Origin: Oehlia diaphana
Lineage: Eukaryota > Glomeromycota > Glomeromycetes > Glomerales > Glomeraceae
DNA length: 64,000 nucleotides
Reading direction: 5' to 3'
NCBI GenBank assembly: GCA_003833135.1
Contig: QZLH01000002.1
Location: forward strand, 186,783 to 250,782
How positions within the stretch are numbered: the stretch's first letter is position 1; every line of letters begins with the position of its first letter. The notes under the pieces are model-generated. The model was not told the origin of the DNA. It searched no databases and saw nothing but the letters and a program-made list of their open reading frames with translations. Below are positions 1 to 12,293 of this stretch, piece after piece. The position numbers were made by a program, and so were the translations under genes.

Positions 1-50
<50 letters not shown>
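1..50. repeat. Poly-A tract at window edge
   Basis: A run of 38 A, one G, then more A. Such tracts occur throughout the window and are places where read-length or assembly errors are likely. Confidence 0.9.
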
Positions 51-3000
51 TAAATAAATACTCTAATTTAACTTGTATATAATGTACAATAATATAATAG
101 TAATAATAATAAATAAATAAAAAATAAAAATAAAAAGTGTTATTTTACTATTAAGTTTGTTTTATTGTATCCGCAAAATATTTAAACTTTAAAAAAAAAA
201 AAAAAAATTTATTAAAGCCGAAAAATATATATATATATATATATATTATTTATTTATTTTTTTTTTTTATATATATATTTTTCTCAGTTTCTCTTTTTTA
301 AAATAAAATTATTTTTTTTACCTTCGTAAATATTATTTGTGATTGCATATTTTTAATTATTTTAGAGGACACTAAGTTTATTCCCAATAAATGGGACATG
401 ATTGGTTTCCAATAATAATGCCCGGTATAAAAACCAGAAATTTAATATTCCTTTTAAGTAGTCATTCAGACTGTTATAATGTCTTTGTGTGTTAAATATT
501 TGATCTACTTTGCATTACTTTTTATATTCTGTAAGAATTTAGAATTTTGCACTATTTAAAATTAATAAATAATCTGTATATTATGTTGTGTTTTACAAAG
601 TTTACAATATATACAATAATAATAATTATATAATTAAAAAATTTATCCCTGCTTTTTTTTTTTTTTCTTTCTTTTCTTTTTAAAAAAGAAAAAACAATCA
701 ACCTGTAATATTTCACATAACGCATATATTATTAAAATAATATCACAAAAAAAAAATAACGGAAAAATGAATATATATTCCGAAACAATTAGTTACCCGC
801 CAAGGAATGAAAAACTTTAAAAAAAAAAAAAAAAAAAAGTTAAAGATTGATCTTGTAATATCGTACAACAACTCATGATTATAAATATTTATGAAATTAT
901 AATAATTTAAAAGGATAAATATAATTGGTTGTTTGGTAAAAAAAAAAAAATGTCCCTGAATTGTTATAATTTTTATTTATTTATTTATTTATTTATTTAT
1001 TATTATTATTTTTAATTTTTTTTTTTTATATAATAAAAACCCACTAAAATCAGTACCAACCCGAGCCAAAATCTCAATCAAAAAAAAAAAAAAAAACTTT
1101 CGTTTAAACAAATGAAGTAGTTTTTGTGATAATTTGCAATTGGTATCATATTCGAATATACTAATACAAATTTAGTTGTTCATTCAAAAAAAAAAAAAAA
1201 AATCTATCCTATTTTTTTTTATTTATCATTATTTTGAACTCCTTGATACATTTACTGAAAATCTCCGTGTATCTATTATACGTGTACTAAGTATACTGTA
1301 CTTGTATGTGTGCAATCGAAGGTTCAAAAAAAAAAAAAAAAAAAAAATTTTATGGCGAATCAAAATCAATGGCCTGTTTAATAATAAATGATTAGCTGTA
1401 GATTACACATGATTTGATACACTTTTTATAGACTTGTAATGATTATCAATTAGATTAATGACAGCTTCAGCTTACAAATTCCCCCGCAAAATAATAAATT
1501 ACTTTTTTTTTTTTTTACATATTAACAAATAAGCCTTATTTAGGATATTTATTAAGAGGTTCTTGTTAAGTTCCAATTAAGTTTTCATTTGTAATAGCAT
1601 CATATTAAAAAAAAAAGGAAAGAAATAAACAAATAAAATATAAATGAATACTTTAATATTATATTTATTATATTCTATTATATTTATTATTATTATTTAT
1701 CACCGAATATACACATAATAAATTAAGTGTTACATTATGCAAATCACGTATCACATACTGGTGATGATCACTTTTGAAAGATACGCTGACAATGAAAAAT
1801 GTATAACATGAGATGTGATAATCTTTTTGTACAAACCATAAACAAATAAAAAATTTAAGAATCCAGTTGTAAAATTTTATTTTTTGAAAAAAAAAAACTT
1901 ATTGCGCGTAATTTTACGCGTAAAATTATTTAATTTACGGTGTTGTAAAATTATTTTCTTGTTTAAATTTGAAAATGATCGAAACTTATTTATTTTTTTA
2001 TTTATTTTAACTTTTTTTTTATTTTGATTTAATTGATTACTTATAAAACAATTTCAATTTCATATTTAATATTTCGCTTATATTCCGACCTTCCAATCAT
2101 ACTATACATCATTGTCCAATAGATTAAAAGGATAATTTAAAAAAGGATAACAAAATAAAAAACCATTTTTCTTTTTTTCTTGGGAAAATTGTAATGGTTC
2201 TCATATCGCTTTTTATTTAAATAAATAAACGTACGGTTAATCACTCCCATTTATGTAAGTACGATACAAGTACGATGTAAGTACGAATTGGGTTCGACCA
2301 CTTTTCGTCAATTAATAATTATATACCACATTTTTTTATGTGTTAAATTAAATATTCTCTTTTAAGCTGAAATCACTTTATATCAACAAAGAAATTGAAG
2401 AAATTGGAAATTTGGCGTAAAAAAAAAACATGATTATAAAGAAAAAAAAAAAAAAGATCATGGGTTTCATTGATAACCGAAATTACCGAAATTCTACGAT
2501 TGGATTTTCACGGAATATCCGATTATACTTTGACCGACATTATATACCTTTAAAAATAAAATTAAATGACGGAGAGTTTAAACATAATAAAATTAAGTAA
2601 TCAAGAATTATAAAAATTATATAGTTATGTAATCATTGAAAAAAGGAACTAGTCAGTATAAGTTTAGATCTGTCAAAATATTTTAGATATTTTAGATCTT
2701 TTTTTTTTTTTACAACAAAAAAAAAGGAAAAAAAAAATTTTTTATTATTGTTACTATTATTTTCTATATAAAGTATACATACAGTGAATATGTACACACA
2801 GACGCAGATAAAACATACAATATATACATACTAACACATATGACATATATATATATATATATATATAAATGTGGCGACTTCTTATTATCCCATTTAACCC
2901 ATTATAATAATAAAAGATTTTATAGTTCAAAATAAAAATAACGAAATCATTTAGTGGTACATTACGCCAAATTTTTTCATAACATGGTACACCTTTAAAA

Positions 3001-3833
3001 TTTTCGATTACTAAATTTGTGCAAAAAGGACTTTATAATAAGAATAGATTAAATGATAATAATAATAAAAATATCAAAATTATTTCGATTTTTTAAAAAA
3101 ATATGTGCAAGCACAAATAATATTATTATATTTTTATTAGGATTGGTAATAAATTCTAATACTATTCTATCATATGTTTGTAAAAAAAAAATTATTAAAT
3201 TCTAACCTTATGACTTACACCAAAAGTTGATCAACTTTATATCGGTATTAATGTATCTTACACAAAAAAAAAGGGTTTCCTTTCTGTTACACCTGAAAAT
3301 GATTTTGGATGCTTATGTCACGTGCATGTGTTTTCAACGTACATATTTCGGATTATTATTTTTCAAAAAGGGATCATTGTATTATTTATTAGTTATTATA
3401 TAATTATATATATAAATAATTTCGAGAACTTTTTTTTTTTTTATATACCTTTTTTTTATTTTTAAAAAAAAACAAATAAAACTTTTTACCGAACTTTTTG
3501 ATTCTACCCGGCAGGTTGAGGTTGTGAGACAAGAATTTTCATTTTTCCGCATGATTCAATGATTTCATGATTTTATGTTTAGAATATCATTAGACAAACA
3601 AAGCCACATTTATATTTTTGTACAGTTTCAGGAATGTACAATAATGAATCAAAACAAAAAAAAATCACAATTAAATTAAATGTTTATGCTTTTAATCCCC
3701 CTTCCTTTATTGATATTTTTGATGTTTTTGATTCGTTTTTTTTTTTTTCACTTTTGAATAAAAGTCATTTGCAACAAATAAAATTGTTTAAAACTTTAGG
3801 TGGAAAAATCTGTTTATTATTGGTGAAAATCTA

Positions 3834-3867
3834 AATTTTTTTTTTTTTTTAATTTTTTTTTTTTTTT

Positions 3868-3922
<55 letters not shown>
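3834..3922. repeat. Long poly-T tract
   Basis: Nearly 90 bases of T with three short A interruptions. It is the longest homopolymer in the window and its true length is doubtful. Confidence 0.9.
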
Positions 3923-3924
<2 letters not shown>

Positions 3925-5339
3925 TATTCAAACTTGAGACATTTTTACAAGTACAAATAAAAAAAAAAACTCGTATGATTTAAAGTTTCAAACTTTAACA
4001 TTGTTTATTGACATCATAATGCATTATGTACGTACATTTACCATTGTGACTCGTTTAAAACGTTTTTAATTTTACGGGTTAATTTTTTTAAAGTTTCGAT
4101 TCGGAATTACGATTTGAAAATTTGACAAAAAAATCTGCTGACTTATATTAAACCCTTAAATTTGAATTGATTCGGAATTAATTCAAAATTTTTTAATAAA
4201 AACAAATGCATTGATTATTAATAAAGAAAGTTATACGTTATATTTATTTATACCTTCTTAATACAGTATACAGTATGTCAATTATGTCAATTTTTGTTGA
4301 AAGATTGTGATATTCGATAATTTGTCCATTTTTTTTTTTTTTTTTGATTACTAAAATTATTTGAATTATTATCCCTAGTTATACTTGAATAAATTCGTGT
4401 CCATTCGGGTGAACTCCTAGTGTGAAACATGATGTTTATGATTTCAAAAGAAGAATAGATAGATAATGATCTCGAGGATTGATATACAGTACATGTATGT
4501 TGATTCCGTCAGAAATTTTGTTTTCGAGTGCTAACCCTATAAAAAATTTTCTGGGGAATAATTCGATAAATGATCATTTTTCTAGTTTTCATTCCAAAAA
4601 AAAAAAAAACTTTTGATATGTGATCAATTTTCTAAAAAAGTTTTTATAGGGTGAATTTGGTTTTTAATGTAAGTTTCTTTGTAAAATTTACTTATAAAAT
4701 TCGTTTGATACAATGCAAATTTTATATGATTTTTTAAAATATTTGTAAATTTGCAAAAGTTTTTATAGTATTATAAAAAGTTGAAAAATTATTATTATTT
4801 TTTGATTTGTCATCACATATAGACTAGGTTATCGAGTTTACATTCAATAATATACTGTAGATAATTATTGGGTCAATTTAATTATTGAGTTAATTGTGGT
4901 TCCACACTCTCACTTGTAGACTTGTAGAATACCTAAAAAATGTGAGTCAGAAGATATAACATCAGTATAAGTTTGATATAAGTATGATATAACAATATAT
5001 ATTTTTCAAAAGTTTATAATGTACGTTGTCCTACATTAAGATGATTGTAATACTCGAGAATTATATATCTATTTTTAGCATTAAGTACATAAATCACGTG
5101 ACTATATTTGAATCACCCTCCAAGTAATTCTGGGCGTTTATTAAATGTCGCGTAGTGAATTTTTCTTAGCGCCGGCCAAATTCATAGCCGATATTATTAT
5201 TAAGCAACTCCGATAAATGGATATTATTATTTGAGTAACCCTCATTGTATGTATGGTATACTTTTTTATTTTATACAGTATAATTTTTTATCTATATTTT
5301 AAAATATTTAAAGTCATCTTAATATTTAAAGTCAAATTT

Positions 5340-5415
5340 TTAACCCAAATCTCTAGCCCTAATTCTAACTAATTCTAACCCAAATCCTATACCTAATCCT
5401 AATTCCTAACCCTAA
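5340..5415. repeat. Degenerate CCTAA-type repeat
   Basis: A short run of imperfect CCTAA/TCTAAC/CCCAAAT units resembling a decayed interstitial telomere-like array. A similar (CTAACT)n array lies near 62.97 kb. The units are too irregular to be a real telomere. Confidence 0.45.
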
Positions 5416-6049
5416 AAATATACCGTATAGAATTAATAACTATACGGCATAAGCAATAATAAAACCTATACCATACATACAACGAGCGTCCTGGTACCGT
5501 TATTATTTCCAACTATCAACAATGTGTATAATTGATACATAAAATTATTTATATATAATTCAGTCTGCGGTTATTATTTATTATTTTGTCCAATTTGATC
5601 GATATTATTTGTTATATGAACTTACAGTAGTTTAAAAACTTATAAAATCAAGTTAATTATTAAACTTTATATGGGATCAATTTCAGTTTACATACAGTAC
5701 CGCTCTTTAATTTTTGTATAGGCGTGTAAATTTTGAGACATTGTAAGAGTGGATAGATAGTATGAAAACGATGAAGAAGAATATGATGATGGTAAAATCA
5801 TCAAAGCGGAATATATGAACTATGAAGATGAGCAAATGCATATAATAAAATTGTACACAGTATTAGATCTGTGACTGTCCATTTAACACTGCTTAAAATA
5901 TTCCGTTTTAAAAGATAAAGTATAAATCATGGTAATAAAGGGTCTAGGTTTAATACCATGCACTTTAAAAAATTTTTCAGTTAAATGATCACGTGTCTGA
6001 GTTTCGGAGTTTTCCAGAATTTTTTTTATAGGGCCAGGTGATTGAATTA

Positions 6050-6450
6050 ATGAGTATGATATGACTTCCGTTGTATATATGGTATGGTGCTAAAAATTGG
6101 TATGTATGATTAGTATGGTACCTACTTTCATATTAAAATGCTATAAAGTATACAGCTTTGACCATACCATATCGTTGTACCGTTGGTATGGTACTACAAT
6201 CTCTATTAAAATTTCAATAGCATATATACAACGTAGGTCATATCATACTCGTTATCGTTGTACCGTTGGTATGGTGCTACAATCTCGTATTAAAATTTAT
6301 ACCGTATAGCATACGTACAACGGAGGTCATATCATACTCATTATCGTCATACACTCATACCGCATGCAACAAGGGTCAAAACATCGTTGTACCACACTCT
6401 CATACTAAAATCTATACGAGGTCATATCATACTCATTATCGATCTCCTAG
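6050..6450. repeat. Inverted and tandem repeat block
   Basis: Two tandem units of about 84 bases share the core CGTTGTACCGTTGGTATGGT (near 6173 and 6257), and a third, decayed unit follows. The left edge (about 6050-6095) is an inverted copy of the segment near 6310-6345: both carry TACAACGGA(A/G)GTCATATCA in opposite orientation. The block therefore has an inverted-repeat outline with internal tandem copies, as in a decayed MITE. A related piece lies near 5465-5490. Confidence 0.55.
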
Positions 6451-7244
6451 AGTAACGTCTTTTTAACCATTAAATTTAATTCAAAGAATGAATACTCTTT
6501 GATTTTTTTTTTAAATGTTATAAAAATTCTATTCCTGAAAGCTCAGAATAGGTGTAAAGCAGTGATGTGCATTTATGCTTCCATAGTACAATCCAAATGG
6601 CTTTATTAGAAAATTATGCTCCAATCTTTCCAAAGGTGCTTCCAATACTGCTTCCTATCTTCCAAGGGCACATCACTGGACTGTAAAGTACTTAAGCATG
6701 TTTGTAAGCACCTATCAAAAGTCACTCCTTAATTTAAGATAATTTTGGTTATGTACCGTACATACAAACGGGCGGTTTAACTAATCCTTCTTTGGGATCA
6801 GGCTCATATGCTGTAAGAGAATTTACTCTTGCTTAATCAGAAATTAAAACCTTATTTGGGATGTAAATAAGTCGAAGTGGATGGCTCATTTGGAAATGAT
6901 ACCAAAGATAACTTCTCATCATGATTAAAACAACAAAAACGTATATACATAATTAAATAATTCATTCGTTCATACTTTTTATATCCGACAATTTTACGTG
7001 TTCCAAAGAAAATCGCTAGTTGGATAAAACACCTGTTTATGACAAGATAACAACATAAATAAATAAATAGAAAAAGTAATTTATTTTAATTTATTTAACT
7101 TAAATTCTTAACGGGATCTTAGTATTACATAATATCATAATTGATGCCTGCATCTTGAATTTGAAAAAAAAATTTACTAGGCTTGTCTAATCGAACTAAT
7201 TAAAGTTCAGCGAAATGATAATTATCAATTTATCATCTCAAAGA

Positions 7245-8295
7245 AATGTTAACTGGTTAATTCCAGTAAAAAAAAAAATAAAAAAGAAATGTTAACTGGT
7301 AAACCCCAGTAAAAAAATGTTAACTGGTAGACCCCCAGTAAAACCCCCAGTAAAAAATGTAACTGGTAAACCCCCAGTAAAAAATGTTAACTGGTAGACC
7401 CCCAGTAAAACCCCCAGTAAAAAAATGTTAACTGGTAAACCCCCAGTAAAAAATGTTAAAACCCCCAATGCTAATGTTAACTGGTAAACCCCCAGTAAAA
7501 AATGTTAAAACCCCCAATGCTAATGTTAACTGGTAAACCCCCAGTAAAAAATGTTAACTGTAAACCCCCAGTAAAAAAATGTTAACTGGTAAACCCCCAA
7601 TGTTAATATTAACTGGTAAACCCCCAGTAAAAAATTGTTAACTGGTAAACCCCCAATGTTAATATTAACTGGTAAACCCCCAGTAGAAAAATGTTAACTG
7701 TAGACCCCCAGTAAAAAATGTTAACTGGTAAACCCCCAGTAAAAAATGTTAAAACCCCCAATGCTAATGTTAACTGGTAAACCCCCAACGTTAATGTTAA
7801 CTGGTAAACCCCAGTAAAAAAATGTTAAATGGTAAACCCCCAATGCTAATGTTAACTGATAACTGGTAAACCCCCAGTAAAATAATGTTAACTGGTAAAC
7901 CCCCAATGTTAATGTTAACTGGTAAACCCCCAACGTTAATGTTAACTGGTAAACCCCAGTAAAAAAATGTTAAATGGTAAACCCCCAATGCTAATGTTAA
8001 CTGGTAAACCCCCAGTAAAAAAATGTTAACTGGTAAACCCCCAATGTTAATGTTAACTGGTAAACCCCCAACGTTATGTTAACTGGTAAACCCCAGTAAA
8101 AAAATGTTAAATGGTAAACCCCCAATGCTAATGTTAACTGGTAAACCCCCAACGTTAATGTTAATGGTAAACCCCCAACGTTTATGTTAACTGGTAAACC
8201 CAGTAAAAAAATGTTAAATGGTAAACCCCCAATGCTAATGTTAACTGGTAAACCCCCAACGTTAATGTTAATGGTAAACCCCAGTAAAAAAAAAA
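7245..8295. repeat. Minisatellite, ~28-bp unit
   Basis: More than a kilobase of tandem units built on AATGTTAACTGGTAAACCCC followed by CAGTAAAA, with a second variant in which CCCCAATGCTAATG or CCCCAACGTTAATG replaces the CAGTAAAA part. By length there are roughly 35-40 units. The variants alternate in higher-order blocks, especially after 7600. The plus strand is almost free of G runs, while the minus strand carries a GGGGG run in nearly every unit. All open frames across it are translations of the repeat, not genes. It is not a CRISPR array: there are no unique spacers. Confidence 0.95.
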
Positions 8296-9249
8296 TAAAC
8301 GAGTAATCTAATTACTCCTAGGAATGACGACACCTCTTCTTGGATGTCAAAGTATTCAAAGTATTACAAAATGGTATTATATTATTTAAAATTTTTAAAT
8401 GGCAATGGATTAATATTCGAAGATTGTATTATATTCCTCCTACCCAGAGATTATTTGTATTATATTCTTCTTACTTCCTACCGGAGTATTATTTGCATTA
8501 TATCCTTCTTACCAGAAGATTGTATTATATTCCTCGTAACAGAGTATTATTTGTATTATTTAAATCCTGCTGATTAAAAATGTTGATTTTTGTTTAGGTG
8601 CACTAAGCAACCTACTAAATGTTTGTCCAAACACTACCAATTTAACGGTGTTAACTTGCTATTTTTTGTTATTTGTTATTTTGCAATAAACACCCAGTCT
8701 CACTAATTTGAGAATAAAATTTCACTGATGGTTATATATGTTCTTGAAATCTCACTATCGGTTATATTTGTTCTTGAAATCTAGCTAATGATATTATGTT
8801 CTAGAGAGATCCGTCAAGAAAAATCCGCGTTGTGTAACATAAATGGAATTTAACTCGGGCCAGAATTAAATGATCCGACTTCATCCGATCTCAATCCGTC
8901 ATCCGATCCGTCAGCAAAATGGTCATCCGACCTATCAGATTTATCTGACGGATATCCACGGATAGACGGTTGACGGGTTGGGACACTAAACTAACATTAT
9001 TAAAAAAAAAGGTTCTGAATTTTGTTAATTTCTTAATGAAACATGGCCTCCTGTCTACTAAGTATAAATGTTTGAATGCTCAAATGGCGGTTCATCTGTT
9101 TCGTTTTGGCTCACTGGCCTCATTTTAAATGTTCGAATGCTTTTTGGCTGTTCGTAAACGATCTTGGTTGGATTATTTCCTGAGGTAAGAATTAGCACCC
9201 GTTGCGGTATGAATTTGATGAACTCTGGGCGAACATAAACGCTCGGTGG

Positions 9250-9430
9250 TGACATTGGATTATAATTCCCTATGGCTTGCTGAGGCTTTCAGACGAACAT
9301 CCTCATATTTAGGATTATAATTCTCTATGACTTGCTGACGGAACCTCAGACGAGTGTTCCTCATATTTAGGATTATAATTCTCAATGACTTGCTGACGGA
9401 GCCTCAGATGAGAGCTGCTCATATTTAGTA
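9250..9430. repeat. Tandem repeat, ~58-59-bp unit
   Basis: Three imperfect copies contain CATATTTAGGATTATAATTC followed by TATGACTTGCTGACGG and a CAGACGAG tail, starting near 9255, 9301 and 9360. On the minus strand the units keep partly open frames and lead into an open frame at 9255-9058, so the array may derive from a decayed protein-coding repeat. The period is not a multiple of three. Confidence 0.7.
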
Positions 9431-10418
9431 TAAATAGAAGGTGTGGTATGTGAATATGTAGAATGACAAAAGAACTTAGATATTAAAAGAAAGCTTAGGT
9501 AATTTTATATTCATAATCATAGCTTAGTAGAATCACCGGTGATACATGTTTTAAAGTAGGAATTAAGAATAGAATTGAGTTGAGGGATATTTTTTTTTTC
9601 TTTTTTTTTTTGATTTGTTTTGTCGTGCGTGTGTATGTATATATATATGTACAATATGTATATATGTATACTCACTATACTGACGTATCGTTTGGTTAAT
9701 CGAAAGGGGAAAAACCTATCTTCCTATCAATCAATTATTATGCAAAAACTTCTGATAAAGATCTTCAATGCATTCAATATTTGTAATAAATCTTATCATT
9801 TTGCAAGAAAATTAAGTAATTCTCCTGAATCCATTACGCCATCATTTTTTTTAATAAATATAAAGTTAGAAAATTATTGTAAATCCTTCATAGTAAAAAA
9901 TTTAAAGTTTTAATTTATCCAATTAAAAATCAAAAATTATTAATTAAAAATAAGGGGAAAGCGGGTTCAACTGAATATGAAAAGGGGTAAATTACATCTG
10001 ATCAGACTAAAGATAAAATCTGTTTTTAAAGGGTTTCCTTTTATTATTAATACGAAATAGTTTAAATGCAAAATTTTTTTTTTTTTTTCTCACGTCCCTT
10101 AAAAATTGTACGTAATGACATTTGAAAAAAGTAAATAATAACAAAAATGACGGATTTATTCTTATCTCGATTCTATTACTGTATGTTTTTCTCTCTGATA
10201 AGGTTCTCAAATAAACTTTAATATGGTAGTTACACCTAACAGTCAAGAGAGTACTGCGGGAGTCAATAGAATAAAGTCAATATTTTTTATTGGTTCATTT
10301 TGCTGATCACAGTCATGTGAACAAAATTAGCTTATTTATTATTTCTGATTGGTTCCGAGTATTCGGCATTATTGACTTACCCGCTTACGATTTGTTCGTA
10401 AAAAATTTTTCTTGCAAA

Positions 10419-10799
10419 ATGGCTCTTAGTTATCGAGATTATGAAAATTATGATGACCGCCAAAGTCAGTTGCGTCAACGGCAAATCATTGAAAACCATG
10501 GTAAAGTCAACTTACACTTCCATCTTAATGAAATTGATCAATTATCGAATGTTCAATTACCGAATGTCAAATTCATAAATTACGGAGAGATGAACGTATT
10601 CGTTGAGAAATGCAAGATTTGTGAAAAAGCAATCGATAATCCCACCACTACCTGTTGCTGTTCAAATTCGAGTAATTCCACTCCCAAAATTAATTCCATT
10701 CCCAGTAATACTTTATCTACCATTTTAAAATTTATTTCATTTATTATTATACTTTTTTTACTCTTTGTATTACTTGTAATATTTTTTATTTTATTATAG
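10419..10799 (+). CDS. Small tail-anchored orphan protein (126 aa)
   Basis: Single-exon frame. The first ATG is at 10419; the frame is open further upstream but has no earlier ATG. The protein is hydrophilic at first, with a Q/R-rich stretch (DDRQSQLRQRQ). It then has a Cys cluster near residues 68-86 (CKIC, then CCC) and ends in about 22 very hydrophobic residues (FIIILFLLFVLLVIFFILL). The last few residues are the membrane segment itself, which is typical of tail-anchored proteins inserted post-translationally into ER or outer mitochondrial membrane. No known domain is recognised. The CxxC plus CCC could bind metal or be acylated, but that is speculation. Whether the gene is expressed is unknown. 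Confidence 0.5.
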   Translation: MALSYRDYENYDDRQSQLRQRQIIENHGKVNLHFHLNEIDQLSNVQLPNVKFINYGEMNVFVEKCKICEKAIDNPTTTCCCSNSSNSTPKINSIPSNTLSTILKFISFIIILFLLFVLLVIFFILL

Positions 10800-12293
10800 T
10801 TTATATTTTATATTTTTCTTTATCTGTTATTGTATATCCGTTATATTTTATTTTTCTATCATACTCCTCATCAAACGAATAGATAGTCGAAATAAGCGAG
10901 TTTATATTATTAATTCTAATGCCTTTATATAGCTTGCATCCTAGTGTGTTTTTAATAAACAGATCAGGACAATCTTTTTTCTATGAATCGCATTTCTTTA
11001 TGAGTTATTGGAGTGGGTTGCTGATTTTAAGTAATAGGAAATTTCGTATGATTGCGCATATTTCACGTATAACGCGTAATTTTTCCCTACTCTCCTGTTA
11101 TCATGAATTTAAAGGTATGTGACATGATTATCACTTTATAATGTTAATAACAAACTTTCCGTAGATGAGAAAATTAAAACGTCTTAGATGTTTAAGCGGT
11201 ATCATAGTCTATCGAATAATTACAACAAAAATGCGTAATAAAGTGAAACGATCATTTCTTTCACTTTATAGTAATTGCTATCTGGAATCATTTCATAGAA
11301 CTATGAACAACTGTGATGGATTATTTGGTGATTGTTATAGTGATGGTAAAACAGATTATTCGAGGGATGATGATGGGTAGTGAACTCAATCACCACTTTG
11401 ATATTAATTACTAAGGATGAAATACTCAAAAAAGAAATGTACATTATTTCAAATATTTTTAAATTTTAATATATCAAATGTTTGGGCTAAATATGGCATT
11501 TGATACTTGGTGGTAAAATCTGACTCAAGATATCATGTCTTTATTGAACAAAAAATATGAGAGATCAAAGTTAATTTATGCAAAAGCCTTCACTTTACCT
11601 ACACCACGAGATTTCTTATGTTTTTTTTTCGATTTCTTCTTCAATGTATTCTCCTTAGGAGCGTTCTTTATGATTCCGTCGATTTCTCTGGTCTTGTTCG
11701 TCGAAGGTTCATGGCTCTCTGATCAAAATTATTAACTGGTATGCGGTATTTATTTTAGCTTTAATAATGAGATATGAGATGGTACATTATTTTTTTAATT
11801 AAAATTATAGTATACAAAAGATAACCCGCTGTATAATTCAAATCTAGGTATAATAAGCTCATTGAAGTAAATCGAAACATTAAGGAAAATACGGATATTT
11901 ATATCTTTCAAATCAAAACTTGAATGTAGATTTAAAAGGGGCTATTCATCAGAAAATCTAAGGAATCCGGCTCATTTGATTTGTTTTATTCATCCAATAC
12001 TATTTATTTATCTCATAATGGTAGAAAAAAAAGAATGGGGTGCAAAGGTCTACTACTCATGGCACAATCAAAAATTTTTCGGAACTACTAGAACCGATTT
12101 ATATTTTGGTAATGGGATAAGATTCTGTTAATTAATAGATTCGTAGTATTCCTATTCTACGGGAATGTATCAATGTCTAGATCACTATGTCATAGTAATT
12201 TAAGCTTTGCCTTATGGACATTTATATTTATTTATAAAATCAATAACCTTATATAGAAATACATAGCTTTAATTAGTAAATTCTTTAACTCTT
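10800..12293. other. Intergenic, no supported gene
   Basis: Short open frames here (for example 10919-11122 and 11165-11380) show no domain, no clear splice partners and ordinary AT-rich composition. Nothing else was seen. Confidence 0.6.

Larger units (their letters stand above)
1..10418. other. Gene-poor AT-rich region
   Basis: No convincing gene was found in these ten kilobases. The longest open frames are low-complexity products of poly-A/poly-T runs or of the minisatellite. The stretch holds homopolymers, (AT)n and (ATTT)n microsatellites, and the repeat blocks listed separately. A 57-codon plus-strand frame at 9740-9913 has an ATG and a basic, mitochondrial-presequence-like start, but no recognisable domain; it is not called as a gene. 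A minus-strand frame at 9058-9255 lies beside a tandem repeat and may be an exon relic. Confidence 0.7.

Noticed and set aside
1176..1391. 71-codon frame on the plus strand
   Set aside because: Created by two poly-A tracts; no domain and no plausible ATG context.
5340..5415. Telomere or interstitial telomere tract
   Set aside because: Units are irregular and mixed (CCTAA, TCTAAC, CCCAAAT) and lie inside a continuing sequence; kept only as a degenerate repeat.
7721..7988. Minus-strand open frames rich in GVYQLTL/GGLPVNI repeats
   Set aside because: They are translations of the minisatellite units; the same DNA gives similar peptides in several frames.
7245..8295. CRISPR-like repeat array
   Set aside because: Units are directly abutting with no unique spacers, and the genome is eukaryotic.
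9740..9913. 57-codon frame with a presequence-like start
   Set aside because: Too short, no domain, no splice partner found; could be real but cannot be supported.
11165..11380. 71-codon basic frame on the plus strand
   Set aside because: No homology recognised and no initiation or splice evidence; nearby frames look the same.
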